DNA of 64,000 nucleotides from Dactylis glomerata (GCA_007115705.1 QXEO01001034.1:3952212-4016211), one strand, 5' to 3'. Positions 10,013 through 23,047 are shown, counted from the stretch's first letter. Translations and numbers: made by a program. Notes: generated from the sequence alone by a model not told the origin.

Positions 10013-13000
10013 GAACCACACTCATCTCCCTGTGGCACATTGCTGATCAAATTTAGTGCCAGTTAATCATCTTTAATGTACCAGTTAATTCCATGATTAC
10101 TGCTCTATTATTCATGACTTTTGTCCTCTATACATATTATCCTTCGCTAGCCGCTTGATCTCGTTGTTGTTTCATGTGTCGTTAACTGAAACTAGCAAGC
10201 AGACCCTCGCAAATAGGAGGGCATCATCTTAAACACACTCAATTACTTGTTATTGAATATTTTATTTTTATGAATGGTATTATTTTGTAGCCATCACACA
10301 TGTTATGTTTAAGATAATATCACTAATATATATTAATCATTTTACTTAGCAAATAATTATTATGTTTTTCCAAAAACATCAAGTCACCATATTCTGGAAC
10401 ATCCTATTATGATCTATATTACTTTATACATGCCATCCACTGCGCTTCAATCCCTTACCCACAGATTAGTTGTGTAACAAAATGACTACGAATTTGGATC
10501 GTGGTAGTGTCGTCTTATTATCCAAAACTTTAAGCCAATTATATTTGATGTGATCCCAATACTTTAGATCGATTCTTCATTCGCATGATTAAATCTCACA
10601 TAAAAATAAATATTAAGTTTGCAATTATACTAATATTTAATCATACAAACTTAGAAAATATAGAACATACAAAAGTGTATTTAGTCACATCTTGGAAAAG
10701 TGTATTTGGTTACATCATGGAGAAGACATCCCTCAGAGTAACACACTCTTGGCTATTTCGCACGCTCATGTCGTCTTACCCGACATGCCTAGGTCGGTTT
10801 GGACAACATAGTTCAAACATAAGCAGACATTACTTTTGATGTGGTAACCCAGCCACATAATCCTTTTTCGTTCCCATGGAACCACCAATATGTTATGCTC
10901 GCAGCTAGTCATAAGCATTCCTAGTTAACGTCTTCATACCACGGAAATAGTTTAGGTTAATATATTGATCCACATGATCAAACAAAAAATACTATGATTT
11001 TCCAGTATACCATTTGGTTCCTCTTCTTAAATCTTGTACCTGTATGTCACATTTGGCTCGGAACACTTTGTTCCAAAAAAATAAAAATAGTGTACCTACA
11101 GTTTATATTCTACAAATATGAAGGTAGAAAGTATTGGACTATCGTATTTAAAAGTTCCACAAACACGAGAGCCATACGTTAATTTTTTTTAATAAGCAAG
11201 TGGAAGCATATATATATTTGTTATATTTTGAGTACAACAATATGATAAAATTGTGCTATTGGATAAGCCTAAAATTAACTTGGAAAAATGAATGCATGCA
11301 CCATCCATGTGAACTATACAGAATAGGAACCTGATCTTGTAGGGGCTGCGCGCTGAACTTGTGAATGCATGGGGCAAGTAAAAGAAAAAAGAAATTTGAA
11401 AAATTTAAACCTGATCGATTCACGTTATTGTGCACCGGGAGGAAAGAACCAATCCAAGAAAGTCCAGCACCAGTATAGAGGTATAGCTTTTTGAGTCCCA
11501 TGTGTAATATGAAGAGAATAAAATAGAAGAGAAGGATGCTTATGTTGGCCTGCCTTGCCCCGCTCTCATTTCTAAACGAACGCTGACAGTCCTCATGGAT
11601 TACCATGAAGGGATCTTATTGCAGGATAGATCGTGCCGTTTCCATCTTGTGCACCGCAGCTGGCGACGACAGCGCAAGAAGAAAGACCCATCCATCCCAG
11701 ATCTAAAATTTTATTATGGGGTGCGAGAAAATAAAGTAGGCGTATTAGGATTTTTTTAAATAATGCGATCAGCTCATGAAGTACCATCAACTATGGTTGT
11801 CCGACTAAGAGAACTTTTACAGTACCCGGTACTCCAAAACGTGGCGCCGGAGTACCGGGTAAATCAGGCCGTCGGTGATGAAGGACAAACCCGTCATTCC
11901 CCAAGGTTCCAGAAAAGGCATTTTGGATTTCTTATCCTCCCATCACGATAGAACACATCAGCCTGATTGTTTTGCTTTTCGTGTGGCGGCGCGCCGGCGC
12001 CTCACCGTGCCGCCGCCGGCAGTGATCGGCTACCTGCACCGTTGTGGTCGATCCACACCCAGGTTCCTAGATAAGGTCTTCTCTCCCGTCTTCCAGCCAT
12101 TCATCCCAGCAACCAAGCCGTCCGTCGGCATTGATCGTGGCCGTCGGTCGCCCATTCCCCAGACCCGCAAGCCATCTCCCTGTCGCTCGTGACCCCTGCG
12201 TCGTCGTGGTCGAGCGTCCGTCCGCGCGCGAGCCCTCGCCCTGTCACTCCCGATTGACAGCCGTCGCGCCGCCGTCCGGATCGATGGTCTCCGCTTGCGC
12301 CGCCGTCCTGGTCCGTCTTGACCGCCCAGGCGTCGTTAGCAGGTTGAGCGTCTCTGGTGGATACGCCACCTGCCAAACGATCCGTAGTCCTCCCGCCGGA
12401 AATTCTTGACAGGTTCGTCGCCGTTTCATTAAACATTTAGGTGGGTTTCTTTTTGCAAACTATAGATGAATCTCGGATAAAATCCATGGTATATAGAGTA
12501 CTCAGATTCAGAGCTAATATACATCTTCATTAATTTGCGAAGTATGATATAGATCATTGTAAATATGCAAGTTCTTGAAGACCTTTGATAATTGGCATTA
12601 TAACTACATGTCATTCAACTCCTAAATTTTTACATTGTTGCATATATAAGTGAACTAAAGAGTTTTCCAGTTCCTAGGAGGAATGTCATATCCACACTAA
12701 GCAATACAGCAGTCATGCTTTTCGGACCGAAACGGATCCTGGCAATATCATGGATTCAGGTCCGAGGAGCCTTCCTCATGGATGTGGGCATGTCGGTCAA
12801 TATATAGATATGTAGCAGAAGCAGCGAGCACTGCTTTATCTGATGGAGCTAACTGAATGTTGTATGGCCGATTGCCATTCTTTATTTCATGCCATTATCA
12901 TTTTGTTCTTCTTGCCTTGCAGTAACAGACTGTACCTTGTATGCAAGATTACAGTTGCAATGCCAAAAGTTTGAGACACTAAAGTATGCAATACAGAGAT

Positions 13001-13803
13001 GAAATTTGATATATATTTTCCAGTAGCTTTTTACATTATTCACAATGGAATACCAAAAAGTAAGGTTACGTATAGGCCCCCGTCCCAATTGCAGTGCCCC
13101 ATGGCCTCTGAAATGCCAGAGATGTTTACACTTTACAAGCACTAAAATTTTTATCAATTTGCTACCTCTAGATGTGCCTCGAGCGATAGATGGAACTTTT
13201 ACATGTGTTCCACAAAATTTGAGTGAGGCCGGGTGTGGTGATCTTGGCATTTCCAACAATAGCAGCCACCAATTCAGGATGCGAACATGCCTTCATTAGT
13301 TTTCTTTTCGCAGTTTGAAGCATCAGGGATGTGCCTGAATAAGCTCATATAGCGGTTTTGGCAGCTGAAACCAACAAAGCAAAAACCATGAACACTTGAT
13401 CTACCAAAAAGATAAAACGCAGGAATGGCAAAATGCTGCAACCTCGGTATTCCAGAATGAACTGTACCCGCACGAACTCATGCATAGTTACTGTGCCAGA
13501 AGAACATGTTTCCAGGAGTTTGAGTTCTGAAGAGTAGATCAGCCTTATGGCACATCAATGCAGTTTAGTTCAAATATTTTTCCTGTTAGGCCATAAATTT
13601 TTGTTTGTGAGCAACTTTCATGCAATAAGCTTCGTCAGGCTCCGAGATTGTTATATGATATTATCATTCAGGTCGAGAGGTGGTTTTAGACTACCATCGT
13701 GTAAATTGATCGCACCCGGCTTATCATCAAGTAACTACACAACATGATTATGTCAGGCTTTGAATTGTTGTTTGCTACAGTATTATCATCTTGTTTTGGC
13801 ACA
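10013..13803. other. Unassigned AT-rich region
   Basis: No gene or classifiable transposon is supported. A GC-rich island at about 11980-12420 has open frames on both strands without a domain. A perfect 12-bp inverted repeat, ACCCGGTACTCC at 11824-11835 with its complement ending at 11860, forms a potential hairpin. The island could be a gene fragment or an old 5' exon; I do not recognise it. Confidence 0.4.
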
Positions 13804-14092
13804 AAGGAGCGTGAGCAATGGGGTCCCTTTCGCTCCTCACCGTGTGGGAAATTTGGAATGAGAGAAATGCGAGAATCTTCAACAACAAGCACTCCCCAAC
13901 GTTTGTAATCTTAGATAAGATTAAATGTGAAGCCCGCTTGTGGGTAATTGCGGGTGCGAAAGACTTGGGTAGATTAATTCCGGGAGAGTAGGCTTTTGTG
14001 TAACCTCTTTTACTTCCTGTAAAACTCCTTCTTAATTAATCGATTGGGGCAAAGCTTTTGCCCCCCTTTAAAAAAAAAGGAGCGTGAGCAAT
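13804..14092 (+). mobile_element. Short 5'-truncated LINE with target duplication
   Basis: The body at 13820-14076 encodes the end of a plant LINE ORF2 (LLTVWEIWNERNARIFNNK and about 30 more residues to a stop), a 3' untranslated part with GGGGCAAAGCTTTTGCCCCC, and an A tail. It is flanked by the 16-bp direct repeat AAGGAGCGTGAGCAAT at 13804-13819 and 14077-14092. This is a textbook target-primed insertion of about 260 bp. Confidence 0.9.
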
Positions 14093-16085
14093 TGGCCAGT
14101 TTAAGTCAACGAGAAATGGATAACAAGTAGTCAAAATGTAGTTTTAGATCTGCACCTCCCACCTTCTTCTTGTTTTAGAGATGATAATGATGATTAGCAG
14201 GGCTACTGATCCCAGTCTTCCTTGGTTGGATTAACCAGCAGTCAACAGCTTATGACTTCTTATGTTCTCTAAAGAAATAACTTATGAATTTCTTCATGCT
14301 TGTAGCACCGTACTATCATGTATTGGATAGAACAATGGAAAGGACATTTCGAGACTATTTTAGTGCCACACTATAATGAAGCAAAACCCATATGGATGGC
14401 CAAAAAAATATGTAATTCAGACTTGAGCAATCACTTATGCAAAGAGCTCCCTTGTTCAGACTGACAGAAGCTCCATTGAGGTGAAGTGCTTTAACGCAAA
14501 GGACCACCGACCACAGCATAACAGAAACTGGCCCTAATAGCAATTCTGAGTCTGTAGCTACGCAATTGACAGATAGCAATCCATCGCATGAAAAAATAAG
14601 AGGAACTAGGAAGGTAGGCGCAGCGGCACGCCGCGCCCGTGGCCTGTGCTGATAAGGTGTGGATCGAATTTTTTTTCTTATGTTTCAACTTCGCAAGGTG
14701 TAATCTACAATGGAATGTAAGAGTGGTGTTAGGATCAGCCTATAAGAAAGAGACACCCCACTTCGTCAGCTTCATAGGAAAGAAATCCCAATTAGAAGTG
14801 TCATGCTTAACTATGTTTAGATAACGTTGTCAAATTAATTAGCGAACTGGTAATACAATGTCGAATTTGGGAGAAACATGTTACATCAACCTCTATTTTG
14901 TAAGCCGAATAATTGCTTCAGACCTCGAGGAAAGGGGGTACATTTGAAATTACATCGTTGAAGAAACTGGCTTTGTGGTACTTCACTGATTCTGTCAATT
15001 ATATAACTATAGCAAAAAGTACCAAGTAAATCTTTCTAGATTTTGCAGCATGCCAACCATTTTGATATCAGAAGCTGAACTTGGACATTAGAAAACAATG
15101 GGATAAAATCATCTATGGCTTCTGGGTTCTGTACACAAGTAGCAATGTAATGTTAATTTCAGTATGATTAGTTGCTTTGATTAAGACAAATGTTAGGAAA
15201 AATACTTAAATGAAAAACTTCAACGAATTAAATAGCTTATTGGCATTTGGAATTTATTCTATGACGAATAACTACATAGTATACCGAACCTGATTAGGTA
15301 TTATTGCTGTATGGAAGAAAGATCATCCTATGAATGCATCAACCCCATAAAAATTCTCAATTATTTTCCTATGATGATGTCTCTATCAACAAACTTACAA
15401 TTTGCAAGAAAACCTACATAGTAATAAGAAGCACGAACCAAAACAGTAAATATTTGAGTGAGATCTAACTTCAACACACACCTTTGTTAATTTTTTTTTA
15501 TGTTGAATATCAACCAAATAAAATTAATTTACTTAGTTTAGGGAAGCTAAGGATATCGGTAATTTGGTAGTTAGAGATGGCCTACCCATAGGCAATCATC
15601 TAAGCTCAACCTTCTAGTAAATTCTCATGTCTAGACTAATCCCAATCTCAAAACGGGGGCATTATAGTTTTTCACCTTAAGTGTGTGAATTGGGATAGAG
15701 AAAAAAGCCACCAAATCAAACCAGATTATGTAAGGAGCTGCGCATGAAAATCATGAACGCTGTGAAACCTTATTACTGTTCATCAGATCATGGTAGGTAC
15801 ATGCATTACCTTCGAGAAAATACATGCTGCCACATGCCTTTTTTTTCCCTCTTTACGTTCAAAATATTACAGTTAGCAAAAGCATGCTGCAAACCTAACA
15901 CTAAGACTGGATGATATCAATAATAGACATTGTAAAGTAATATGGGGAAATCACCTGAAATATTCTTATTTAGAAATCACGGATCTTCGACCTGTACCAG
16001 AGTATCTGGGCCTGCACATGACGTTGTAACCATATAAATCCAAAAGCAAAATATTTCCCCAACTTAAATCAACATGCAATCTAGC
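14093..16085. other. Unassigned AT-rich region
   Basis: Only short open frames without domains. The sequence has an intron-like composition and lies on the 3' side of the minus-strand VPS13-like fragment, but no further exons of it could be recognised. Confidence 0.35.
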
Positions 16086-16360
16086 TACTCCCTCCATCCC
16101 GGTTTTAAGGGCATAATTTGCAAATCTCTTTGCCCTAGGTGATCTATGATTGGTGGTAAGATTTGCTCTTTATCCTCATTTAAATACCTATTAATTAATA
16201 AGAAAGCGCATGCATTGGTTGTTTGGTCTTAGAAATGCAAAAGCTACTCATGCAAAGCTGCTAATTAAACACCTTAAATGCTAATATGCCTAGGAGGTGG
16301 AGGTATTTTGGGATTGCATGATTTGCGAATTGTGCTCTTAAAACCAGGATGGAGGGAGTA
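16086..16360. mobile_element. Stowaway MITE
   Basis: Terminal inverted repeats CTCCCTCCATCCCGGTTTTA and, inverted, CTCCCTCCATCCTGGTTTTA are flanked by TA at both ends (16086-16087 and 16359-16360), the TA duplication of Tc1/mariner MITEs. Length is about 270 bp, with no coding capacity. Confidence 0.93.
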
Positions 16361-17045
16361 ACATTAATTTAGAAAAAGGAGATCTATCGAATACCAGAAT
16401 GCTCATGAATCCAAAACAAAACATGCATATACAGCATGGACATGCACACTATATTACCAAACGTCACATAAATTTCTGTGCAAAAGCAAGCAGATACTAC
16501 TCTTTGAGGTTGCACAACGACGACTAAGAAATACTACTATTTGAGGTTACACCATTTAAGTAACTTGTTCCTAGCACGTCATTGTGCTTCCACAGCAGCT
16601 ACAGATCGATGCAGGTTGTCCGAAAAGGATGCAGGTGCAACCAATGGCTACCAGTTGGTGAAAACAACTGTAGCCGGCAAACTGTATGGGTCAGGGGAGA
16701 AGACACCGAGTGGAGTCTGAGATAGGCAGTACACATGCGTTGTGAGTATGCATCTCTTCTGGCTCTAGGCGGCCGCCAAAGCGACCATAATGTAAATCAA
16801 CCAGCGCTCCCGGCAAGGAATCCGCAGCGCGGCGTCTGTAGACATCTATGGAGAGAGGAGAGGACAGTTCATACAGATGAACAATAAATCTCATTCCGTA
16901 GAAAACCAAGGAGCTCAAGGTCAAGGACCATATTAATTCATATAGAGGAATGATATCATTGGTACTGAAAACACGTAAATACTACTTAATTAACTTATAA
17001 TAAATTTAATTTCTTAGTCAAAATAATGACCGAGTAAAAAGATGT
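16361..17045. other. Unassigned, possible exon remnant on the minus strand
   Basis: A minus-strand open frame (16691-16924) has no domain I recognise. It lies where further exons of the VPS13-like fragment would be, but does not match that family to my eye. Confidence 0.3.
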
Positions 17046-18010
17046 TGACAATATACCTTGTTCATTTGCTCTGACTCTCCGCCCGGGCAAAAGTTTCCTT
17101 CCCATGGTCATCCATAGTAACTGCTGACAGCTTTGAAAGTACCAAACCTACTTCAAAAGGGTGACCTGGATTGCTACTGAAAAAAATACATGGTATGCTA
17201 TGTGCACTCTGAAAGATAGATTCACTAAACAGAAGTTTGAGTACCTCTCTCTGTCTCCGTATGTGATATGAATATTGCCAATGGACAACTTCATGTTTGC
17301 AATTACAGTACCAGTGAAATACCCAAGCAGATGATGAACTCTTCATAGATGAAAAGTTCAAGTCAGAAATTAATGAGCATAAGCACGTTAAGATGGTGAG
17401 TTCCCAAACCACACAACAGGAGGCAAAACGTGACGAACTATCCAAACCATTCAGTAGATAATCAACACAGCACACAAATACACATACAATTGTAAGAAGG
17501 GTAAGCACCAATATGTACCAGTTCGGGGTTCAGTTGTTGTTGGCTCTCCAATATAATTTCATTTTCATTTCCTGTTTCAGTAAACAAAATATCATTGATA
17601 CATGGTTCAAGCAGCAACTGTCAAAATAACTTAACTACCATCACAAATTCCTCAACCTAACTCTACTCTTCGTTTGACTTCTTGGACAATATCCTCACTG
17701 CAACCTTTAACATATGTTGCTGGTTCAGCTAATATAAAAATCCAATCATCATAAACCAAGACTGGTTCTTGGCCAAGTCTGCTCCACGGGACCTAATAAT
17801 CATTGATGCAATCATCCTTTAGCTTATTCAATCATGTAGCAGATATCATAACATAGTAGATTCAGGAAAAATATTTCTGCTAACCGAAGCAACTACTACA
17901 GACCTTGAGCTTCACTGAACCAATAAGATCAGCTTTGATTTTCATAGGTAATAACTTGAAGGAATTGAGTGCCTCTGGCTTCAACTGCATGTTTGTGAGT
18001 TCTAGATCAC
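17046..18010 (-). pseudogene. VPS13/chorein N-terminal domain gene fragment (decayed)
   Basis: Five exon-like blocks in the right order on the minus strand match the chorein_N region of plant VPS13 lipid-transfer proteins. 18010-17904 reads DLELTNMQLKPEALNSFKLL and ends at a GT donor. 17792-17657 reads VPWSRLGQEPVLVYDDW and continues with ILAEPATYVKG. About 17585-17530 resembles EMKMKL...LESQQQLN with a frameshift between the two parts. About 17330-17246 reads ANMKLSIGNIHITYGD. About 17185-17046 reads SNPGHPFEVGLVLSKLSAV and on to DHGKETFA, then a small deletion shifts frame. Splice sites survive at several borders, so this is a genomic copy, not a retrocopy. The first exon was not found. With at least two frame breaks it cannot make the protein. 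It may be a gene relic or transposon-captured segment. Confidence 0.82.
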
Positions 18011-20149
18011 CTGAAATAATATTGCAAAAAACATAATAACAGTAAGTTGCAGATGGCTAATATCATTCATAAAACATGAACCATATTTAGCAGAAGGAGA
18101 ACAACCTTGCATGGCAACTCCTCGTGTGAGCCAAGCTCCGCGCAGCCGTACTCACAGCCGTCACCGTAACAACCTTGTCGGGCAGCTTCTCCTGCAAGGA
18201 AACCGACCGCATCATCCACATGATCCATGTATAATTCGCCGCTGAGGCACATAGCAGCAACTAAATTGGTATCTTGTAACTTCAGTGTAAGATGTGCAAG
18301 CACTGTTACAAAGCATGCATCATAAAAGGTTAATGAACAAAGTTTTTAAAAAATAATGTCCAAAGGGGCAAATGGTCCTGGTCGGTGTGCGCATTTCAGT
18401 TAATCAGGCAACGGGAAAAGTTGAAACAAATTACATAGATAATGAGAAAGCAGATACGCTCGACATCCATGCAGTAAATTGCTAGCATTTAACTTGGAAG
18501 CAAACTTTATTGTTATTGCCAACTCAAGTGCCTAAAGTTCAGTAGCAGTAGCAGACTACGAAGCAGATAACTGAATCAAGAATACACATTGATCGTAACA
18601 CAACTTACACCAATATTGACCTCACCCGAGAGAAGCATGTATCAGCCACCACCAGCATGTTCAAAACCTGCACCATCTTCTCCCCGCTCGCAGCGCTGCC
18701 CATCATCGTCCTTTCGCGGAAGCGAAAAATCTCTCATCCACCATCGGCATCAACGCGACCGCGCCCCCTCCGCATGCTGCAGTAGCGTGGACGGCTGCAC
18801 TATTCCAGAGAGTAGAGCAAGCTGTGGCATCGAGGACCTCTGCTGGCGTGTGACGTCCCGACTTCGTACCACGCCGGACAGGCCGAGCAGCACCGACGCC
18901 ATACATCTATAGAGAGCAGAGACAACAAAACAACCATCGAAATTCAATGACGCCATACATCTGTAGGGAGCAGAGGCAACAAAACAATCAGAGAAAATCA
19001 ATGCAAATCAAAAGACGGAAGGAAGATCAGAATTTCAGAAAGAAGGACATCCTCAACCTGAACTCCAAGAAATTGACCTTCTTACTCGCGCTTGTCTAAA
19101 ACGGATGCCAACCCGAACGAATCAAGATAGCCCTGAAGGAGAGGGGAAACGAAATCAAACAGAGAAGAAGAGGGGAAACACAATCCAACAAAGGAGGGGA
19201 GGTCGACTACGTACCACCACCGACTACCTGATTCTGCCGCGCGCTGCTCACTGCTCCGGCCCTTATCGGGCTGACGGTGAGGAAGAAAAGAAGGGGAAAA
19301 GATGCTGGAGAGAGATAGGAGTGGAGGGGATAATAAGGATGCACGCCCGGACCATCGCGATGGCCTCCGAAGAACTCAACAGCCAAACTCGATTTCGGCT
19401 CTGAAAACACATCGGTGCTGTATTGAGAGACACAAGATCCGGTGAATTCACATCAAAATCAAAGAGAAACGCCCCTCCACCCTCCATCCTCTGGCCGCTA
19501 CAGATTGGACGCCTCCTGCGTGGTCGCCGCCGCCGCACTCCCGGTTCTCCAGCTCAGCGCCGCCACTCCTACCTGGCGCTTAATAGTAGTCCTGTGCCAT
19601 CTCTGCGTTGTCGCCACCGAATGCTGCAAGAAAAAGCCAAGAGGTGAGAAGAGAGAGAGAACGGAGATGAAGAAGGCGGATAGAAACCTGAGGCGTCGTC
19701 CCCATCCGCCGCATGCTACTCGTACTGCTCGCCATCTCTATCGTCCGAAAGGAGAAGGAGGCGACCTAGGTGGGGGCAAAAAATTCTGACCAGAGGCGGG
19801 GACAACTGGGAAGGAACATATGAGATATCGTCCGAAAGGAGAAGGAGGCGACCTAGGTGGGGGCAAAAAATTTTGACCAGAGGCGGGGACAACTGGGAAG
19901 GAACATATGAGATTGGATGTCTAAGATTTGTACCGTGGAGCAATGTGGATGGTTCTTGAAACTGGGGACGTGGCACTGTTTGACTACATGCTATCACTAC
20001 ACCACCGCTTTGACTGCAGCAGACTGGTACTGTAGATTGCAAATTTGCCATCTACAGTATCATCAGCCAAATGGCATCTCTAATAGAGCGTCAAAGATTT
20101 AGTGTGTATAGCTAGTTTGCGAAGATATGAGATGATCAATAAAAGAAGA
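18011..20149. other. Unassigned region with a GC-richer part and two tandem duplications
   Basis: From about 18590 to 19760 the sequence is GC-richer with open frames on both strands but no domain. A 54-bp unit starting GACGCCATACATCT is repeated at 18895 and 18949. An 87-bp unit starting TCGTCCGAAAGGAGAAGG is repeated at 19741-19827 and 19828-19914. By position it could be the former 5' end of the minus-strand VPS13-like locus, which is inference. Confidence 0.45.
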
Positions 20150-20256
20150 TACTCTCTCTGATCCATATTACTCTTCGCTAATACGGATGTATCTACCACT
20201 AAAATGTATCTAGATATATCTACATTAGCGAAAAATATTATGGGTCGAAGGGAGTA
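20150..20256. mobile_element. Short Stowaway-type MITE
   Basis: Flanked by TA and bearing decayed inverted ends (ACTCTCTCTGATCCATATTA at left, the inverse of TAATATTTTTCGCTAATG inside the right end, then GGGAGTA). Internal GTATCTAGATATATC palindrome. About 107 bp. Confidence 0.72.
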
Positions 20257-20289
20257 GTTATATTTTCTCCAATAAAAGAGGAGACAAAC

Positions 20290-21300
20290 AATCCAGTTTG
20301 CATGCCATGAGACGATCAATAAAATAAGGTAGTAATATGTTTTCTAAATAAAAGAGGCGATGTATGATGGAGTATGTTCATATGGCGACCATGGGCAATC
20401 AAGAAAATCAGGTATGATGCGATCAATAAAAAAACGCATAAGTTGTTCGATAAAACAATATAGTGTATGTGACGAACAATTCAACGCTTTTTATCTCTGA
20501 AGTACTGTAAAAGGTAATGTTGGCGAATGGTCCAATAATTTTCCTAAACTACCATTAAAGATTTGTACCGGTTAAAAGAGGCGTAGAAAACTATAGCACT
20601 ACAGCATGCCACACACATATGGTGAACCTCATGAGGAGATCAAGAAAAGAAGTTACACAAATAAAAGAGCCGAAGAATGTTGGAATGTTATTTAAGTAAG
20701 TAGGGAGTAGTGATTTTTTTGGGATAAAAGAGACGCCGACAAACCAACCCAACAGTTTATATTTTTCAAATAAAATATACGACAAATAGTGAAATATTTT
20801 ATTTGCCTAAGTTATTGTAGGAGAAACCGAAACTACCGCGAGGAAGGCAGTTACCATCGGTGGATTAGTGTTGAAAATTACTATTCCTTCTCCGTTAAAA
20901 TTTTTCTCTGAAGTATTGTAGCTTAGAAGCGGGACAACACGCTGCACCTATGGTGATCGCGAGGATATCAAGGAAAAAAGGTAGTGATATTTTCCCGAAT
21001 AACAGATTCTTCGAATAATAATGTCAATTTTGGCGAACGGTTTAATAATTTTTTCCAAACTTCTATAGAAGATTAGTCCCATATAAAAGTGGCATAGAAG
21101 TTGTAGCATGATACGCGACACCTGTGGCGATCGTGAGGAGATCAAGAAAAAATGATAGTAATATTATCTCGAATAAAAAAGGCGACGAATAATAGTGTAT
21201 TTATTTTGCAAAGTAGCAAGGAGATCAAGAAAAAATGATAATACTATTTTTCTCAAGCAAAAAAATGTGTTGAATAATAGAGTATATTTTATAAAAGAAA
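20290..21300. repeat. Degenerate array built around GAGATCAAGAAAAAATGATA
   Basis: Variants of the motif GA(G/C)ATCAA(G/T)AAAA occur near 20131, 20306, 20393, 20636, 20962, 21138 and 21220, usually followed by AATAAAAGAGGCGA-like sequence. Longer similarity (GGCGAA(C/T)GGT..AATAATTTT..CCAAAC) links 20520-20640, 21030-21150 and nearby blocks. Spacing is irregular. It is an old tandem array or several diverged copies of one AT-rich repeat. No coding capacity. Confidence 0.5.
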
Positions 21301-21420
21301 TTGTAATATATTTTTATGAAGTTAATATAGAAGAAAGCAATAGCATAGTAGTATGTATTTATTTTGTATATGAAGCCGCTTGGATTTAAAGATGAGAGAC
21401 AGACACGTAACTACAAATGA

Positions 21421-21935
21421 CACTGTTTACAGGAACCACTGTTCATGTGGAAAGTACTGTTCATATGTGCGCATCTACAGTAGCAGGGAAACGTGGCATA
21501 GCTCTTAGAACTGATGGGTTTGAGGAGTAGGTGGGCTGCCTGGATTGTTCGGTGGTGGAGGCCACCTAGTACATCACCGCTTTGACCAACTCAACCACAA
21601 CCAGAAACTTTTAAACAGTTAGACTGTAGATGTTGCACATCAACAGTGTCATCACTGACGTGGCAGTGCCCTCATCAGTACTGTTCATACCGAGGTAATG
21701 TTCACCGGGTAGATAGAGTTCATGGCTGGTACTGTTTTTATACCGGTACTGTTCATGCGCACTACCCGTTCATGACTGGCACTATTCGTACCAGGTACTG
21801 TTCACCGGCGCTTACTGTTCATGCGACCAGTGTTCGATGACGTGACAGACTGGCAGAGCTCTAAATCTTTGAGTCTGCACTGTTCATATCGAGGTACTGT
21901 TCACGCGCACTTACTGTTTATGCGAACAGTATACG
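21421..21935. repeat. Cluster of ACTGTTCA motifs
   Basis: At least nine copies of (T/C)ACTGTTCA and several one-mismatch variants occur within about 500 bases, many followed by TGCG or ACCGG; some are paired with the inverted form (TGCGAACAGTA near 21920). No coding capacity. The density is far above chance for an 8-mer. Confidence 0.7.
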
Positions 21936-22699
21936 CTGGCGTGGCAGGCTGGTAGCGCTCTAAAATCTTGCAACCTTTATATATGTAGTATTGATTGGTA
22001 CAGGGATGTTCCTCACATTCTACACTCCTTGATGCATGAAACTGCAATCTCTTGCACGCGCAGTTGGCCAGTTGCTGTCCTTGTCGAACACCGGCAGACA
22101 ATTCTAGTCGTACTGGTGCAGGGGCACGCATCAGTCGACGGGCTGACGCCGTGCCCCGTCGCTTATCGTCCCCCCACCTCGCCGCTGCAGTTAGCCAGCC
22201 CCTTCTCCTTCGGTCCTTCCCCGCTGTCAGCCGCTCGGCACCTCGTGTCCACGTCCCCCTCCTTGCCAGCCGTAACGTAGTGGCCCCGGCAGGAAACGGA
22301 CCCCCTACCGCCCCGCCGTCGGCACTCCTCCGTCGGGGGCTGGCCGCCACGGCCGCGCCTCCCTTCCCCCCGCCTCCCTGCTGCAGGGATCAGACCACCA
22401 CTGGCACCCAGACTTTGGCGCTCCTCCGTCGGGAGGCTGGATGCCACGCGTCCTCGTCCCCCTCCCCGGCCGGCTCCTCCACCGTCGCCGCCATTTGGTT
22501 CACGGGGGAAATAAGACCAATAAAGCTTGAGATAAAAAAATACCGCAATACCCCTGCAGCAGCTGGATTACAGTTTTGCCCTTCTGGTCGAGGTACTCCT
22601 CCAGTTTTCGCTGAGTTTTCGGGTTCGTACTCCGTGGCCTGCTCTTGGAGTACCATCGCACATATGCCCTTGGATTGTGAAAAATAAACGGTTCCTGTT

Positions 22700-22921
22700 A
22701 ATTTCAGGGTATTGTAGAACTCCTCCCGGCTAAACATAAAGAATTGTTTGGACTCGGTGTACGTGTTAGGCACGGTGCTGGGTGTACAATAAAATTACGT
22801 AATTATTCGCTAAATCCTAACCATAAATTACAGATCTAATAGTTAAATTAATTTTAATAATGTGGATTAACGTGATGCCTCTATTTTAGACCTCCGTATT
22901 GTGCTTTTAGTATATAGTAGA
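22700..22921 (-). mobile_element. Helitron 5' terminus (minus orientation)
   Basis: Read on the minus strand, the sequence begins TCTACTATATACTAAAAGCA at 22921 next to a host T at 22922. The TC start and the shared 5' 200 bases with a second copy ending at 42807 fit a Helitron family. The 3' hairpin and CTAG end were not found, so the left boundary is unknown; the GC-rich block at about 22050-22500 may be its cargo. Confidence 0.6.
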
Positions 22922-23047
22922 TATAGGTGTTTTACTAGACTGATTAGCAGCAACACTCATTAACTGAAGCTAACTAGAGAAAATGAATTCCACGATCCTA
23001 CATGCATCCAAAAGCATGGACATACCTGCTAGGAGTCGCCTTTCATC

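Noticed and set aside
22052..22687. 211-codon plus-strand frame and opposing minus frames
   Set aside because: Pro/Ser/Arg-rich translation of GC-rich DNA, no domain; likely Helitron cargo.
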